From Dryocola clanedunensis (lineage in GTDB: Bacteria > Pseudomonadota > Gammaproteobacteria > Enterobacterales > Enterobacteriaceae), in assembly GCF_025215155.1 (NCBI RefSeq), contig NZ_JALHAM010000120.1: a stretch of 64,000 bases of DNA. One strand, 5' to 3'. Below are positions 7,608-16,266 of this stretch, in pieces (position 1 is the stretch's first letter; each line of letters begins with the position of its first letter). Under the pieces are notes generated by a model. It was not told where the DNA came from, did no database searches, and worked only from the letters and a program-made list of their open reading frames with translations. The position numbers and the translations under genes are program-made.

Positions 7608-8900
7608 ATGCAGATGAAATTTCAATGGAAAACGCGACTTTCTTTGTTGGCTCTGGCTACGCTTTGCAGCGCAGCGGCACACAGTGAAGCGCCCGCCACC
7701 GGGCAGCAGCTGGCGGCGGCAGGTGACTGTATTGCCTGTCACACGGCCACCGGCGGTCAACCTTTTGCCGGGGGGCTGAAAATGTCCACGCCGGTAGGGG
7801 CGGTTTACTCTACCAACATCACGCCGGACAAGCAGACCGGTATCGGTGAATACAGCTATGACGATTTTGTGAAAGCTGTGCGGGGCGGCGTGGCGAAAGA
7901 TGGTCATAACCTTTATCCGGCAATGCCATACACATCGTTTTCGAAAATATCCGATGAGGATATGCACTTGCTGTATGACTACTTTATGAACCAGGTTACA
8001 CCAGTGAACCAGGCCAATAAAGACAGTGATATCCCGTGGCCGCTGAACATGCGCTGGCCGCTGTCGATGTGGAATCTGGTCTTCCATAACGACGATGCGT
8101 TCCAGCCTGAGAAAGGGCAAAGCGCACAGTGGAATCGCGGGGCCTATCTGGTGCAGGGGCTGGGGCACTGTGGTTCCTGCCATACGCCGCGCGGCATCGG
8201 TTTCCAGGAAAAAGCGCTCGATCAGCACGATGATGCCTGGCTGACAGGCGGTACGCTGGAAGACTGGCATGCGCCGGATCTGACGGGGAACGTTAAAGAT
8301 GGGCTGGGCCGCTGGTCTGAACAAGAGATAGTTGAGTTCCTGAAAACCGGCCACACGGACGGCAGTATGGCGTTCGGTTCGATGAGTGACGTGGTGGTCG
8401 ACAGCACTCAGCATCTGAGCGATCGGGATCTTAAAGCGATAGCGGTCTACCTGAAATCGCTTAAGTCTTCCGATCCGAAAGCAGTGGCGCCGCAGGCGGA
8501 TACCGCGACGGCCATGGCGCTGACGAAAGGGGACATGAGCAAGCCGGGGGCGCAGGAATATATGGATAACTGTGCCGCCTGCCACCGCATCGACGGCAAG
8601 GGCTATGCCAAAACCTTCCCGGCGCTGGCACACAACTCCGCCGTGCTCAGCGATGACCCGTCATCTCTGATTAGCGTAGTGCTGCGCGGCGGTAAAGCAC
8701 CAGTAACCGAAGGGGCGGTAACCGGTCTGGCGATGCCTGATTTTGCCTGGCGTCTGGATGACAAGCAGATGGCAAATCTTTTAACCTTCGTGCGCAGCGG
8801 CTGGGGTAACAATGCACCAGCGGTGACCGCGGAACAGGTAAAAGATATCCGTAAAAATCTGCCGGCGGTGGAAGACAAAGGTGTAGCGAAAGCGCAGTAA
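7608..8900 (+). CDS. Tri-haem cytochrome c subunit of the gluconate-type dehydrogenase
   Basis: A 430-residue periplasmic cytochrome. A Sec signal peptide spans about residues 1-27 (a second possible ATG lies two codons in). Three CxxCH haem-c sites are present: CIACH at 41-45, CGSCH at 188-192 and CAACH at 322-326. This layout is that of the cytochrome subunits of alcohol, gluconate, 2-ketogluconate and sorbitol dehydrogenases, which carry electrons from the FAD subunit to the quinone pool. It starts 9 nt after the FAD subunit and ends the operon at a strong terminator. The host must have a cytochrome c maturation system. Confidence 0.92.
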   Translation: MQMKFQWKTRLSLLALATLCSAAAHSEAPATGQQLAAAGDCIACHTATGGQPFAGGLKMSTPVGAVYSTNITPDKQTGIGEYSYDDFVKAVRGGVAKDGHNLYPAMPYTSFSKISDEDMHLLYDYFMNQVTPVNQANKDSDIPWPLNMRWPLSMWNLVFHNDDAFQPEKGQSAQWNRGAYLVQGLGHCGSCHTPRGIGFQEKALDQHDDAWLTGGTLEDWHAPDLTGNVKDGLGRWSEQEIVEFLKTGHTDGSMAFGSMSDVVVDSTQHLSDRDLKAIAVYLKSLKSSDPKAVAPQADTATAMALTKGDMSKPGAQEYMDNCAACHRIDGKGYAKTFPALAHNSAVLSDDPSSLISVVLRGGKAPVTEGAVTGLAMPDFAWRLDDKQMANLLTFVRSGWGNNAPAVTAEQVKDIRKNLPAVEDKGVAKAQ

Positions 8901-8928
8901 TTCGCCTGAATCAGCGACTTTGACTCAC

Positions 8929-8962
8929 AATAAACCCCACCTCGCGTGGGGTTTATTTTTTT
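8929..8962 (+). terminator. Terminator of the dehydrogenase operon
   Basis: Perfect 12-bp stem AATAAACCCCAC (8929-8940) / GTGGGGTTTATT (8946-8957) with a 5-nt loop and a T tract. It closes the three-gene operon. Confidence 0.9.
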
Positions 8963-9194
8963 AGGAGCTGCAGATTTGTAACACGGAGGGTTATTCACAC
9001 GATGAGTGTGATTATTATTTTACTTTGATGGAAAAAATACGCTTAATTATTAACTTATTGATAACGTAAAGGGCGGGGGAATAGATAAAAAATATTATTG
9101 TCAGATAAAATAATTAAAAAAATCTGATCGGCTAGAGTTCCCTTCTTAATCATGCTGTACTTCCGCCATCATTTCCTTTGCTGTCCGCTCTCTA

Positions 9195-9974
9195 ATGTTC
9201 CAGTATTATCTCATAAACGACACCGTTGAATTCTGGCCTGAACGACATCAGCTTATTGTCAAAGCTCCTGTGCCCAGGACGCTGAACCTGAATGTACCGA
9301 CAAGCCGCTGCCTGCTGCTCCTTATCGAGCAGAGACCGCAGGCTGTCATGCAGCGAGATTTTTACGGCTATGTGTGGGGGGAGCAGGGGCGAAAAGTTTC
9401 GGTAAACGCGCTATATCAAAATATAGCTTTACTCAGGAAGCACTTCCGACTCCTTGATATCGCCCTGGAAAATATTGTCGTCACCCTACCTAAGCAGGGT
9501 TTCCAGTTAAATGAAACGCTGAAAATAGAAGAAATCGCGATTGTTGAAGAAGACATATCAGCGGCGCTGTTGGACCACGTTGATGACGCTGCTCAATCAC
9601 CCGTATGGGAAAAGGTTGAACGCTTTCCTGGACGCCAGATTGCTTATGTCATCGCTCTGCTGCTGCTGATTCTTCTGCTGAGCGTGACGTTCATTTTGGG
9701 TAACAAAATTGGCTTCGAAATTTCTACGCCGCGCTACCCTACTGAATATTTTAATTTGACGACAAGAAATGGCTGCCATTACTTTATTAACAAAAAAGAC
9801 GGCTCATTTGATCTTAACAGCATTAATAAAAGCATCGAAGCGCAATGCAATATCAATCCATATATTTATATATCGTTGAATGAATACAGCGCCGCGAGTT
9901 CTGTTCTGGCATGTAAAAATTCAATCAATGATGATGAACCTGATTGCAGCATCTATACATTTATCAAAAGGTAA
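9195..9974 (+). CDS. ToxR/CadC-type membrane-anchored transcriptional regulator (YqeI/MarT-like)
   Basis: A 259-residue protein with an OmpR/PhoB-type winged helix-turn-helix at the N-terminus (about residues 5-112; note RKVSVNALYQNIALLRKHF in the recognition region). A linker follows, then one transmembrane segment (about residues 150-169, AYVIALLLLILLLSVTFIL) and a short periplasmic tail with cysteines. This one-component plan, cytoplasmic DNA binding plus a periplasmic sensor, is that of ToxR, CadC, Salmonella MarT and E. coli YqeI. The next gene, 3 nt away, encodes a FidL/YqeJ-like protein, the same partner found beside MarT and YqeI. The signal and targets are unknown. Confidence 0.8.
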   Translation: MFQYYLINDTVEFWPERHQLIVKAPVPRTLNLNVPTSRCLLLLIEQRPQAVMQRDFYGYVWGEQGRKVSVNALYQNIALLRKHFRLLDIALENIVVTLPKQGFQLNETLKIEEIAIVEEDISAALLDHVDDAAQSPVWEKVERFPGRQIAYVIALLLLILLLSVTFILGNKIGFEISTPRYPTEYFNLTTRNGCHYFINKKDGSFDLNSINKSIEAQCNINPYIYISLNEYSAASSVLACKNSINDDEPDCSIYTFIKR

Positions 9975-9977
9975 CGC

Positions 9978-10463
9978 GTGATGAAGAAGAAGGTGTTTAT
10001 TACGGTCGTTATTTTTAACGTTATGTTGATGGCATATATCGCATTACTTTCACTTCATCAGTATCGAAGCACCCATTTGTCATGTCAGGGCGAATTTTCC
10101 GGCTTTAATAATGGCGATTTTATTAAAAATAAATTGTATCTTAACTTCTTTGGCGATAAAGGGAGCAGCTTCCTGGATGGCGAACTGACCAATGGGGCTG
10201 GCGAAAAAAAGAAAGTCCGCCTGTATTATAAGTTTCAGCTAATCCGTAAAGGGAATAATTACTCTGTCATTAAGCAGTCACCGGCATCACTTGCGGGTAA
10301 CGAAGTTAACGAAGCTTCTCTCAAACCTCTTTTCCCGGAGTATATGACCGGAGAGCATAAGGATGGGATTATCACGCTGTATCGCGTTTCAGCGTCATCT
10401 TTTATCATCAGTAACTCCTATTTACCGATATTCTATTGTCATATCACTGAACAGCATAGCTGA
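9978..10463 (+). CDS. FidL/YqeJ-like membrane-anchored protein
   Basis: A 161-residue protein with one N-terminal membrane helix (about residues 6-24) and a small periplasmic domain containing two cysteines (in LSCQGEF and FYCHI) that could form a disulfide. Size, layout and position immediately after a ToxR-like regulator match the FidL-like family (Salmonella FidL, E. coli YqeJ). By analogy with ToxS and FidL it probably modulates or stabilises the upstream regulator. It starts 3 nt after the regulator's stop, so translational coupling is likely. No enzymatic motif is visible. Confidence 0.7.
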   Translation: MMKKKVFITVVIFNVMLMAYIALLSLHQYRSTHLSCQGEFSGFNNGDFIKNKLYLNFFGDKGSSFLDGELTNGAGEKKKVRLYYKFQLIRKGNNYSVIKQSPASLAGNEVNEASLKPLFPEYMTGEHKDGIITLYRVSASSFIISNSYLPIFYCHITEQHS

Positions 10464-10556
10464 CATGTGCCTTGCGCTATACCTTCCTGTGTCATACCAG
10501 GGCTGTCTGTAGCAATGTGGATGCTGTGTTGTCAGCTTCGCTACAGGTGGTCAATA

Positions 10557-11126
10557 TTAATCTGATAAACGATAGCGTAACACCGTCCGAAACTGTCCGT
10601 AAATGGCTATCGATCTGGCATTGAGCTTCGTCAGACCTAATTTTTGCAGCGCATTTTTTTTATGTGCACTGACGGTTATTTCAGAAATCTCCATCTCCCG
10701 GGAGATGAGTTTTTTGTTTTTCCCCTCCAGTAAACTGTTCATTACCTCTATTTCCCGGGCGGTCAACCCTTTAAACCATGATATTTCTCTCACCCGCAGC
10801 GTTTTTATAATCCTTGGTAAATAATGTAGCGCAATGTTTTTAGGAACAATGCCATGCGCCCACATCAAATGATTATATTGACCCGCTGCGGCATCAATAA
10901 AGTAGATACAATTGAGACGGTGTTTATATGTCGTTAAAATGATTTGCTCTGCGGCCAGGGTATCGCTGACTGAAATCAGAGTGATCTCATTATTTAAAAA
11001 GCAGAGATCATCTTCAGTGACAACAGTTTTCAAAGGATCAATTACGTGGATGTCATAACCCAGCAGTGAAAGGCATGCTTCCGTGCCCAGGGAGAAATAG
11101 CTGTCGTCAGAAAATAGAGTAATCAT
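10557..11126 (-). CDS. LuxR-family transcriptional regulator
   Basis: The C-terminal third is a clear LuxR/FixJ helix-turn-helix: LTAREIEVMNSLLEGKNKK, then EISEITVSAHKKNALQKL, which includes the recognition helix. The N-terminal part resembles a degenerate receiver domain (FSDDSYFSLG at the start), but the usual phosphoacceptor Asp cannot be assigned with confidence. I chose the ATG at 11126. The frame stays open upstream to ATGs at 11207 and 11213, and the one at 11207 has a better spaced AGG site, so a 29-residue hydrophobic extension is possible. Targets are unknown; related enterobacterial proteins often control fimbriae or surface features. It is convergent with the ToxR-like/FidL pair. 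Confidence 0.72.
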   Translation of the reverse strand: MITLFSDDSYFSLGTEACLSLLGYDIHVIDPLKTVVTEDDLCFLNNEITLISVSDTLAAEQIILTTYKHRLNCIYFIDAAAGQYNHLMWAHGIVPKNIALHYLPRIIKTLRVREISWFKGLTAREIEVMNSLLEGKNKKLISREMEISEITVSAHKKNALQKLGLTKLNARSIAIYGQFRTVLRYRLSD

Positions 11127-11705
11127 ATTCGCTACTGCTTTCCTGAAATGATTTTGCAACACCGTAACCGGCACAAGAAAGAGTGTCAGAAAGCTACCGG
11201 CCAGCATTTTCATCCTGCTGTCATCGGCGGGTACGAAGGTCGCAAATGAAAATACTGGAACATACGCTGTTCAGCATGGCGATTTGATGAAGGATAGGGC
11301 AGAAAAAGCAGGCGCTAAAGCTAATGTAATGTAATCAGTAATTGATTAAATATAAAAAGTTCCGGGGTGTACTGTGTTCCAGACATCTTGTGCCTTAACA
11401 AGGCAACGTCTTCTTATTTAATCCTTATGAATCAGCCGGGTATGAGTTGATTGCAGATTATTTCTTGGGCTGTTAATGAAGACTCTATGTTAGAGGGGGC
11501 GAAGGCTCAGGCTGAGAGGGGAGAGATCTTAATCAACAATTGAAATCTATTTTAATGTTTTAAAAAGAGTATGAACAAACTGAAAGCCTGGCTCCCAGGA
11601 GCGTATCAGCGGCATAACGTTGTAGTAAAAAGTTACGCGATTCACCAGCCTGCAGTGCTCAGGCTTAAAAAAACCCGCCGAAGCGGGTTCTTTAACTGAG
11701 ACAGC
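11127..11705. other. Long intergenic region between the LuxR gene and glyS
   Basis: About 580 bp without a convincing gene. It holds the promoter of the LuxR-type gene, the glyS terminator at its right end and a small hairpin TGCCTT/AAGGCA (11391-11405). A 42-codon frame from 11570 lacks a spaced ribosome-binding site and ends in the terminator, so I do not call it. Confidence 0.5.
11665..11690 (-). terminator. Terminator of glyQ-glyS
   Basis: Stem AACCCGC (11672-11678) / GCGGGTT (11683-11689) with a 4-nt loop. On the minus strand it is followed by a run of seven T. Confidence 0.85.
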
Positions 11706-13775
11706 TTATTGCAGCAGGGAAATATCCGCTACCTGCAGGAACAGCTCGCGCAGCTTCGAGAGCAACGTCAGGCGGTTGATACGCAGGTCTTTATCTTCTG
11801 CGTTAACCATCACCTTGTCGAAGAACTCATCCACCGGCTCGCGCAGGTTAGCTAACTCTTCCAGTGCTTCCCGGTAGCGGCCTTCTGCGAAGAACGGCTC
11901 CAGCTTATCGCGCAGCACAACCAGGTTGGTGGCCAGACGGATCTCTTCAGCCTCTTTCAGGACGGACGCGTGGACATGGTCGTTCAGCTGTTCGTCAGAC
12001 TTCGCCAGAATGTTGGACACGCGCTTATTAGCGGCGGCCAGGGCTGCTGCCGCTTCCAGAGTACGGAAGTGGGAGACGGCCTTCATACGGGCATCGAAAT
12101 CGGCTGGTTTGGTAGGACGACGCGCCAGCACGGCCTGAATAGTATCCACGCTGTGGCCTTCTTCCTGATACCAGGCGCGGAAACGACCGAGCATAAAGTC
12201 GATGACCTCATCCACCACCTTCTCGTTGGTCAGCTTGCTGCCGTACAGGCGCACGGCCTCTTCGGTCAGGGTCTGCAGATCCAGCGGCAGGTTCTTCTCA
12301 ACGATGATGCGCAGCACGCCGAGGGCGGCACGACGCAGAGCAAACGGGTCTTTGTCGCCTTTCGGATGCTGACCGATGCCGAAGATACCCGCGAGGGTGT
12401 CCATCTTATCGGCGATAGCTACGGCGCAGGCAACCAGGTTGGACGGCAGCTCGTCACCCGCGAAGCGCGGCTGGTACTGCTCGTTCAGCGCAACGGCAAC
12501 GTCTTCCGCTTCGCCATCGTGGCGCGCGTAGTGCATACCCATCACGCCCTGAGTGTCGGTGAACTCGAAGACCATATTGGTCATCAGGTCGCACTTGGAC
12601 AGCAGGCCCGCGCGGGTGGCGTGGTTAACGTCCGCGCCAATCTGTCCGGCAATCCAGCCGGAAAGGGCTTCGATGCGGTTGGTCTTGTCGCGCAGCGTAC
12701 CGAGCTCTTTCTGGAACAGAACGGTTTCCAGACGCGGCAGGTTGTCTTCCAGACGCTTCTTACGGTCAGAGTTAAAGAAGAACTCCGCATCCGCCAGGCG
12801 TGGGCGCACAACCTTCTCGTTACCGGAGATAATTTGCACCGGGTCTTTCGACTCGATGTTGGCCACGAAGATAAAGTTTGGCAGCAGCTTGCCGTCGTTG
12901 GCGTACACCGGGAAGTACTTCTGGTCACCCTTCATGGTGTGAACCAGCGCTTCCGCAGGCACGGCGAGGAATTTCTCTTCGAATTTCGCGGTCAGCACCA
13001 CTGGCCATTCAACCAGTGAGGTCACTTCTTCCAGCAGGCTTTCGCTCAGATCGGCATTGCCGCCGATTTTGCATGCCGCTTCTTCAGCGCCCTGTTTGAT
13101 GACCGCTTTACGCTGCTCGTAGTCGGCGATGACTTTGCCGCGTTCCAGCAGGATCTGCGGGTACTGATCGGCATTATCGATGGTGAACTCCGGCTCGCCC
13201 ATAAAGCGGTGGCCGCGAATTACGCGATCGGAGGTGATACCGAGAATGGTGGCCGGGATAACTTCTTCGCCCAGCAGCAGGGTCACGGTGTGAACCGGAC
13301 GCACGAACTGAGTCGTGTTATCGCCCCAACGCATCAGCTTTGGAATAGGCAGCTTGCCCAGCGCAGTGGTAATCATTGCCGGCAGCAGCGCCTGAACGCT
13401 TTCGCCTTTGACGTGCGCGCGGTACATCAGCCATTCGCCTTTGTCCGTTGCCAGACGCTCGGCCTGATCGACGGTGATGCCGCAGCCGCGAGCCCAGCCT
13501 TCAGCGGCTTTGCTCGGCTTGCCTTCGGCATCAAACGCAGCGGAAATGGCCGGGCCACGCTTTTCAACTTCGCGATCCGGCTGGGAAGCGGCCAGATTAG
13601 CGATTTTCAGCGCCAGACGACGCGGAGCCGCAAACCATTTCACTTCGCCGTGGGCGACGTTAGCCGCATCCAGCTCCGCCGTTACGTTCGCAGCAAAGGA
13701 TTCCGCCAGGCTGCGCAGGGCTTTTGGTGGCAGCTCTTCAGTGCCGATCTCCACCAGAAAAGTTTTTTCAGACAT
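11706..13775 (-). CDS. glyS: Glycyl-tRNA synthetase beta subunit
   Basis: A 689-residue protein of exactly the E. coli GlyS length, starting MSEKTFLVEIGTEELPPKAL, which is diagnostic for the family. In the bacterial alpha2beta2 glycyl-tRNA synthetase the beta subunit binds tRNA-Gly; it contains an HD-like core and a C-terminal DALR-type anticodon-binding domain. It acts in the cytoplasm to charge tRNA-Gly. It lies 9 nt downstream of glyQ as the second gene of the operon and is followed by a strong terminator. Confidence 0.97.
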   Translation of the reverse strand: MSEKTFLVEIGTEELPPKALRSLAESFAANVTAELDAANVAHGEVKWFAAPRRLALKIANLAASQPDREVEKRGPAISAAFDAEGKPSKAAEGWARGCGITVDQAERLATDKGEWLMYRAHVKGESVQALLPAMITTALGKLPIPKLMRWGDNTTQFVRPVHTVTLLLGEEVIPATILGITSDRVIRGHRFMGEPEFTIDNADQYPQILLERGKVIADYEQRKAVIKQGAEEAACKIGGNADLSESLLEEVTSLVEWPVVLTAKFEEKFLAVPAEALVHTMKGDQKYFPVYANDGKLLPNFIFVANIESKDPVQIISGNEKVVRPRLADAEFFFNSDRKKRLEDNLPRLETVLFQKELGTLRDKTNRIEALSGWIAGQIGADVNHATRAGLLSKCDLMTNMVFEFTDTQGVMGMHYARHDGEAEDVAVALNEQYQPRFAGDELPSNLVACAVAIADKMDTLAGIFGIGQHPKGDKDPFALRRAALGVLRIIVEKNLPLDLQTLTEEAVRLYGSKLTNEKVVDEVIDFMLGRFRAWYQEEGHSVDTIQAVLARRPTKPADFDARMKAVSHFRTLEAAAALAAANKRVSNILAKSDEQLNDHVHASVLKEAEEIRLATNLVVLRDKLEPFFAEGRYREALEELANLREPVDEFFDKVMVNAEDKDLRINRLTLLSKLRELFLQVADISLLQ

Positions 13776-13784
13776 GCCTGCCTC

Positions 13785-14696
13785 TTAGTTTTTCTTATTG
13801 CACATCGGGAAGCCAAGCGCTTCACGGGAAGCGTAGTAGGCTTCGGCCACGGCTTTGGTCAGCGTACGAATACGCAGAATGTAGCGCTGACGCTCGGTTA
13901 CCGAGATGGCTTTACGCGCATCCAGCAGGTTAAAGCTGTGAGCGGCTTTCAGAATGCGTTCGTAAGCAGGCAGCGGCAGCGGGTTTTCCAGCGCCAGCAG
14001 ATGCTGGGCTTCTTTCTCATACTGCTCGAAGCAGGAGAACAGGAAATCCACGTCGGCGTGTTCGAAGTTATAGGTGGATTGCTCAACTTCGTTCTGGTGG
14101 AACACATCGCCATAGGTGGTTTTACCCAGCGGGCCGTCGCTCCACACCAGATCGTAAACGCTGTCTACGCCCTGAATGTACATCGCCAGACGCTCTAAGC
14201 CGTAGGTGATTTCGCCGGTAACCGGCTTACACTCCAGGCCGCCAACCTGCTGGAAGTAGGTGAACTGCGTCACTTCCATGCCGTTGAGCCACACTTCCCA
14301 GCCCAGACCCCAGGCACCCAGCGTCGGGTTTTCCCAGTTATCTTCAACGAAGCGAATATCATGGATGGTTGGGTCCATACCCAGCTCTTTAAGAGAACCG
14401 AGGTACAGCTCCTGAATATTGTCCGGAGACGGCTTAATCACCACCTGGAACTGATAATAGTGCTGTAAGCGGTTCGGGTTCTCACCGTAGCGGCCGTCGG
14501 TTGGACGACGTGATGGCTGCACATAAGCAGTCGCCATCGGCTCTGGACCTAAAGCCCGCAGGCAGGTCATTGGGTGAGAGGTGCCGGCGCCGACTTCCAT
14601 GTCCAAAGGTTGAACAATGGTGCAGCCCTGGCGGGCCCAGTAATCCTGTAAGGTCAGGATCAGGCCTTGAAAGGTCTTGGTATCAAACTTTTGCAT
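13785..14696 (-). CDS. glyQ: Glycyl-tRNA synthetase alpha subunit
   Basis: A 303-residue protein equal in length to E. coli GlyQ. It is the class II catalytic subunit that forms glycyl-adenylate and transfers glycine to tRNA-Gly. The start MQKFDTKTFQGLILTLQDYW and the block GAGTSHPMTCLRALGPEP (about residues 37-54) are diagnostic; the latter and the GLGWEVWLNGMEVTQFTYFQ segment (about residues 129-148) form the active site. It is the first gene of glyQ-glyS. Confidence 0.97.
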   Translation of the reverse strand: MQKFDTKTFQGLILTLQDYWARQGCTIVQPLDMEVGAGTSHPMTCLRALGPEPMATAYVQPSRRPTDGRYGENPNRLQHYYQFQVVIKPSPDNIQELYLGSLKELGMDPTIHDIRFVEDNWENPTLGAWGLGWEVWLNGMEVTQFTYFQQVGGLECKPVTGEITYGLERLAMYIQGVDSVYDLVWSDGPLGKTTYGDVFHQNEVEQSTYNFEHADVDFLFSCFEQYEKEAQHLLALENPLPLPAYERILKAAHSFNLLDARKAISVTERQRYILRIRTLTKAVAEAYYASREALGFPMCNKKN

Positions 14697-14814
14697 GTTG
14701 ATTTCGCACGCGTTCGAGTGGGTTTAAAGTGAAGCGGCCAGTATACCCGTTGACCGCAAGATATACAGCCTGAATACGCGCGCAAATCGGGGCTGTTTGC
14801 CCACCGTTGCGGCT

Positions 14815-15132
14815 TTATGCGGTCGAAAGGTGTAAGAATTGACCACTTTGGTCAAAGGAGCAGGTAAAACCTTCCTGCCGAACAGTACTGCCTTTTATCT
14901 CAAAACTCCCCTGGTACTGCTTAATATCCCGCAGGTTGATGCGTTGTTCACGCGTATTATAACGGTACGCCGCCTCCTGTTTGCAGGCTTCAATCATCGC
15001 ACTGCTTTGTGCCAGGGGCGGATGGGCCCGCTGGGCAAACTGAGGATGGTTCTCTTTCGTGCTACAGGCACTCAGCAGGAGCACCATCAGGGCGATTACC
15101 CAACAGCTATTTTTATTTTCAGGCATCATCAT
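14815..15132 (-). CDS. ysaB: Small lipoprotein YsaB
   Basis: A 105-residue protein similar to E. coli YsaB and in the same place, next to glyQ and divergent from wecH. The N-terminus is a lipoprotein signal with lipobox LSAC (Cys at residue 23). The mature part contains CKQEAAYRYNTREQRI and a C-terminal CSFDQSGQFLHLS, both shared with YsaB; two conserved cysteines may pair. Function is unknown. The residues after the lipid Cys (Ser-Thr) fit outer-membrane sorting. Confidence 0.85.
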   Translation of the reverse strand: MMMPENKNSCWVIALMVLLLSACSTKENHPQFAQRAHPPLAQSSAMIEACKQEAAYRYNTREQRINLRDIKQYQGSFEIKGSTVRQEGFTCSFDQSGQFLHLSTA

Positions 15133-15270
15133 TCACTATCAGTACGTTAAACTTATTGTTGTTATTAACAATTTATTGTCGACAGGCATTCTGCAAACCC
15201 GGTAAGCAGAAGGCAAGGTAGCGAGTAGAAACTCAGAAAAAACCATTTCAATAATGGTACAGAGGAACGA

Positions 15271-16266
15271 ATGCAGCAAAAAATTAACTGGATAGATAAT
15301 CTGCGCGGCATCGCATGCCTGATGGTGGTGATGATCCATACCACAACCTGGTACATCACGAATGCGAACGTGGTCACTCCATTTAGTTGGGATTTGTCGA
15401 ACGTGCTGAATTCGGCCTCGCGCGTTAGCGTGCCGCTGTTTTTTATGATTTCCGGCTACCTTTTTTTCGGTGAGCGCAGCGCGCAGCAGCGTCATTTTGT
15501 CCGCATCGGCCTCTGTCTGCTGTTCTATAGCGTGATTGCGCTCATCTACATCAAGCTTTTCACCCCTATTAGCGTCGGGCTTTCGCTGCGCTACATCCTG
15601 CAAAAACCGATCTTTTACCACCTGTGGTTCTTCTTCGCGATCATCGTCATCTATCTGCTTTCCCCACTTATTCAGGTTAAAAAGACTAATGCGATGGTGG
15701 TGCTGGGGCTGATGGTTTTGTTGGGCGTCATCGCCAATCCGAATACCGTTCCACAGACGATCGGCAACATGAAGTGGCTGCCCATCAACCTCTACATTCG
15801 CGGCGATACCTTCTATTACGTGCTTTACGGTCTGCTTGGCCGGGCGGTGGGGATGCTTGATACGCAAAAAGGCTGGATTAGCGGGCTGGCGGGAGGGATG
15901 TTTGCGCTTTGCGTGGTGTCCATTTCACTGGGGACGCATAAGCAGCTGCAAATAAACGGCAATTTCGCCGACACCTTCTATGTCTACTGCGGGCCACTCG
16001 TCTTTATTGCGGCAATCAGCCTGTTCGTGGTGGTGAAAAACTGTCTTAACGCCCGCCCGTTGCCGGTGCTGGCGTTTATCTCTCGCTACTCGCTGGGGAT
16101 TTATGGCTTCCACGCGCTGATCATCCACTTCCTGCGCACCCACGGCTACCAGGTTACGGCCTGGCCGGTGCTGGATATTCTGTGGATCTTCGGGGCCACG
16201 CTCGCGGGCAGCCTGCTGCTTTCCATGGGGCTGCAGCGTCTCGATACCAGAAGGCTGGTGAGCTAA
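15271..16266 (+). CDS. wecH: Inner-membrane O-acetyltransferase WecH
   Basis: A 331-residue acyltransferase-3 family protein matching E. coli WecH (YiaH). WecH O-acetylates the GlcNAc residues of enterobacterial common antigen. About ten membrane helices are predicted. The family signature is at the N-terminus: WIDNLRGIACLMVVMIHTTT (residues 7-26), containing the conserved His, and SVPLFFMISGYLFFG (residues 54-68), containing the conserved SG. A C-terminal SRYSLGIYGFHALIIH segment is also typical. It is divergent from ysaB. Its stop overlaps that of the convergent regulator gene by 4 nt. Confidence 0.93.
   Translation: MQQKINWIDNLRGIACLMVVMIHTTTWYITNANVVTPFSWDLSNVLNSASRVSVPLFFMISGYLFFGERSAQQRHFVRIGLCLLFYSVIALIYIKLFTPISVGLSLRYILQKPIFYHLWFFFAIIVIYLLSPLIQVKKTNAMVVLGLMVLLGVIANPNTVPQTIGNMKWLPINLYIRGDTFYYVLYGLLGRAVGMLDTQKGWISGLAGGMFALCVVSISLGTHKQLQINGNFADTFYVYCGPLVFIAAISLFVVVKNCLNARPLPVLAFISRYSLGIYGFHALIIHFLRTHGYQVTAWPVLDILWIFGATLAGSLLLSMGLQRLDTRRLVS

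Noticed and set aside
11570..11698. A 42-codon frame upstream of the glyS terminator, at the place where E. coli has hokA.
   Set aside because: It does not resemble Hok, the possible AAGAG site is too close to the ATG, and it ends inside the glyS terminator.
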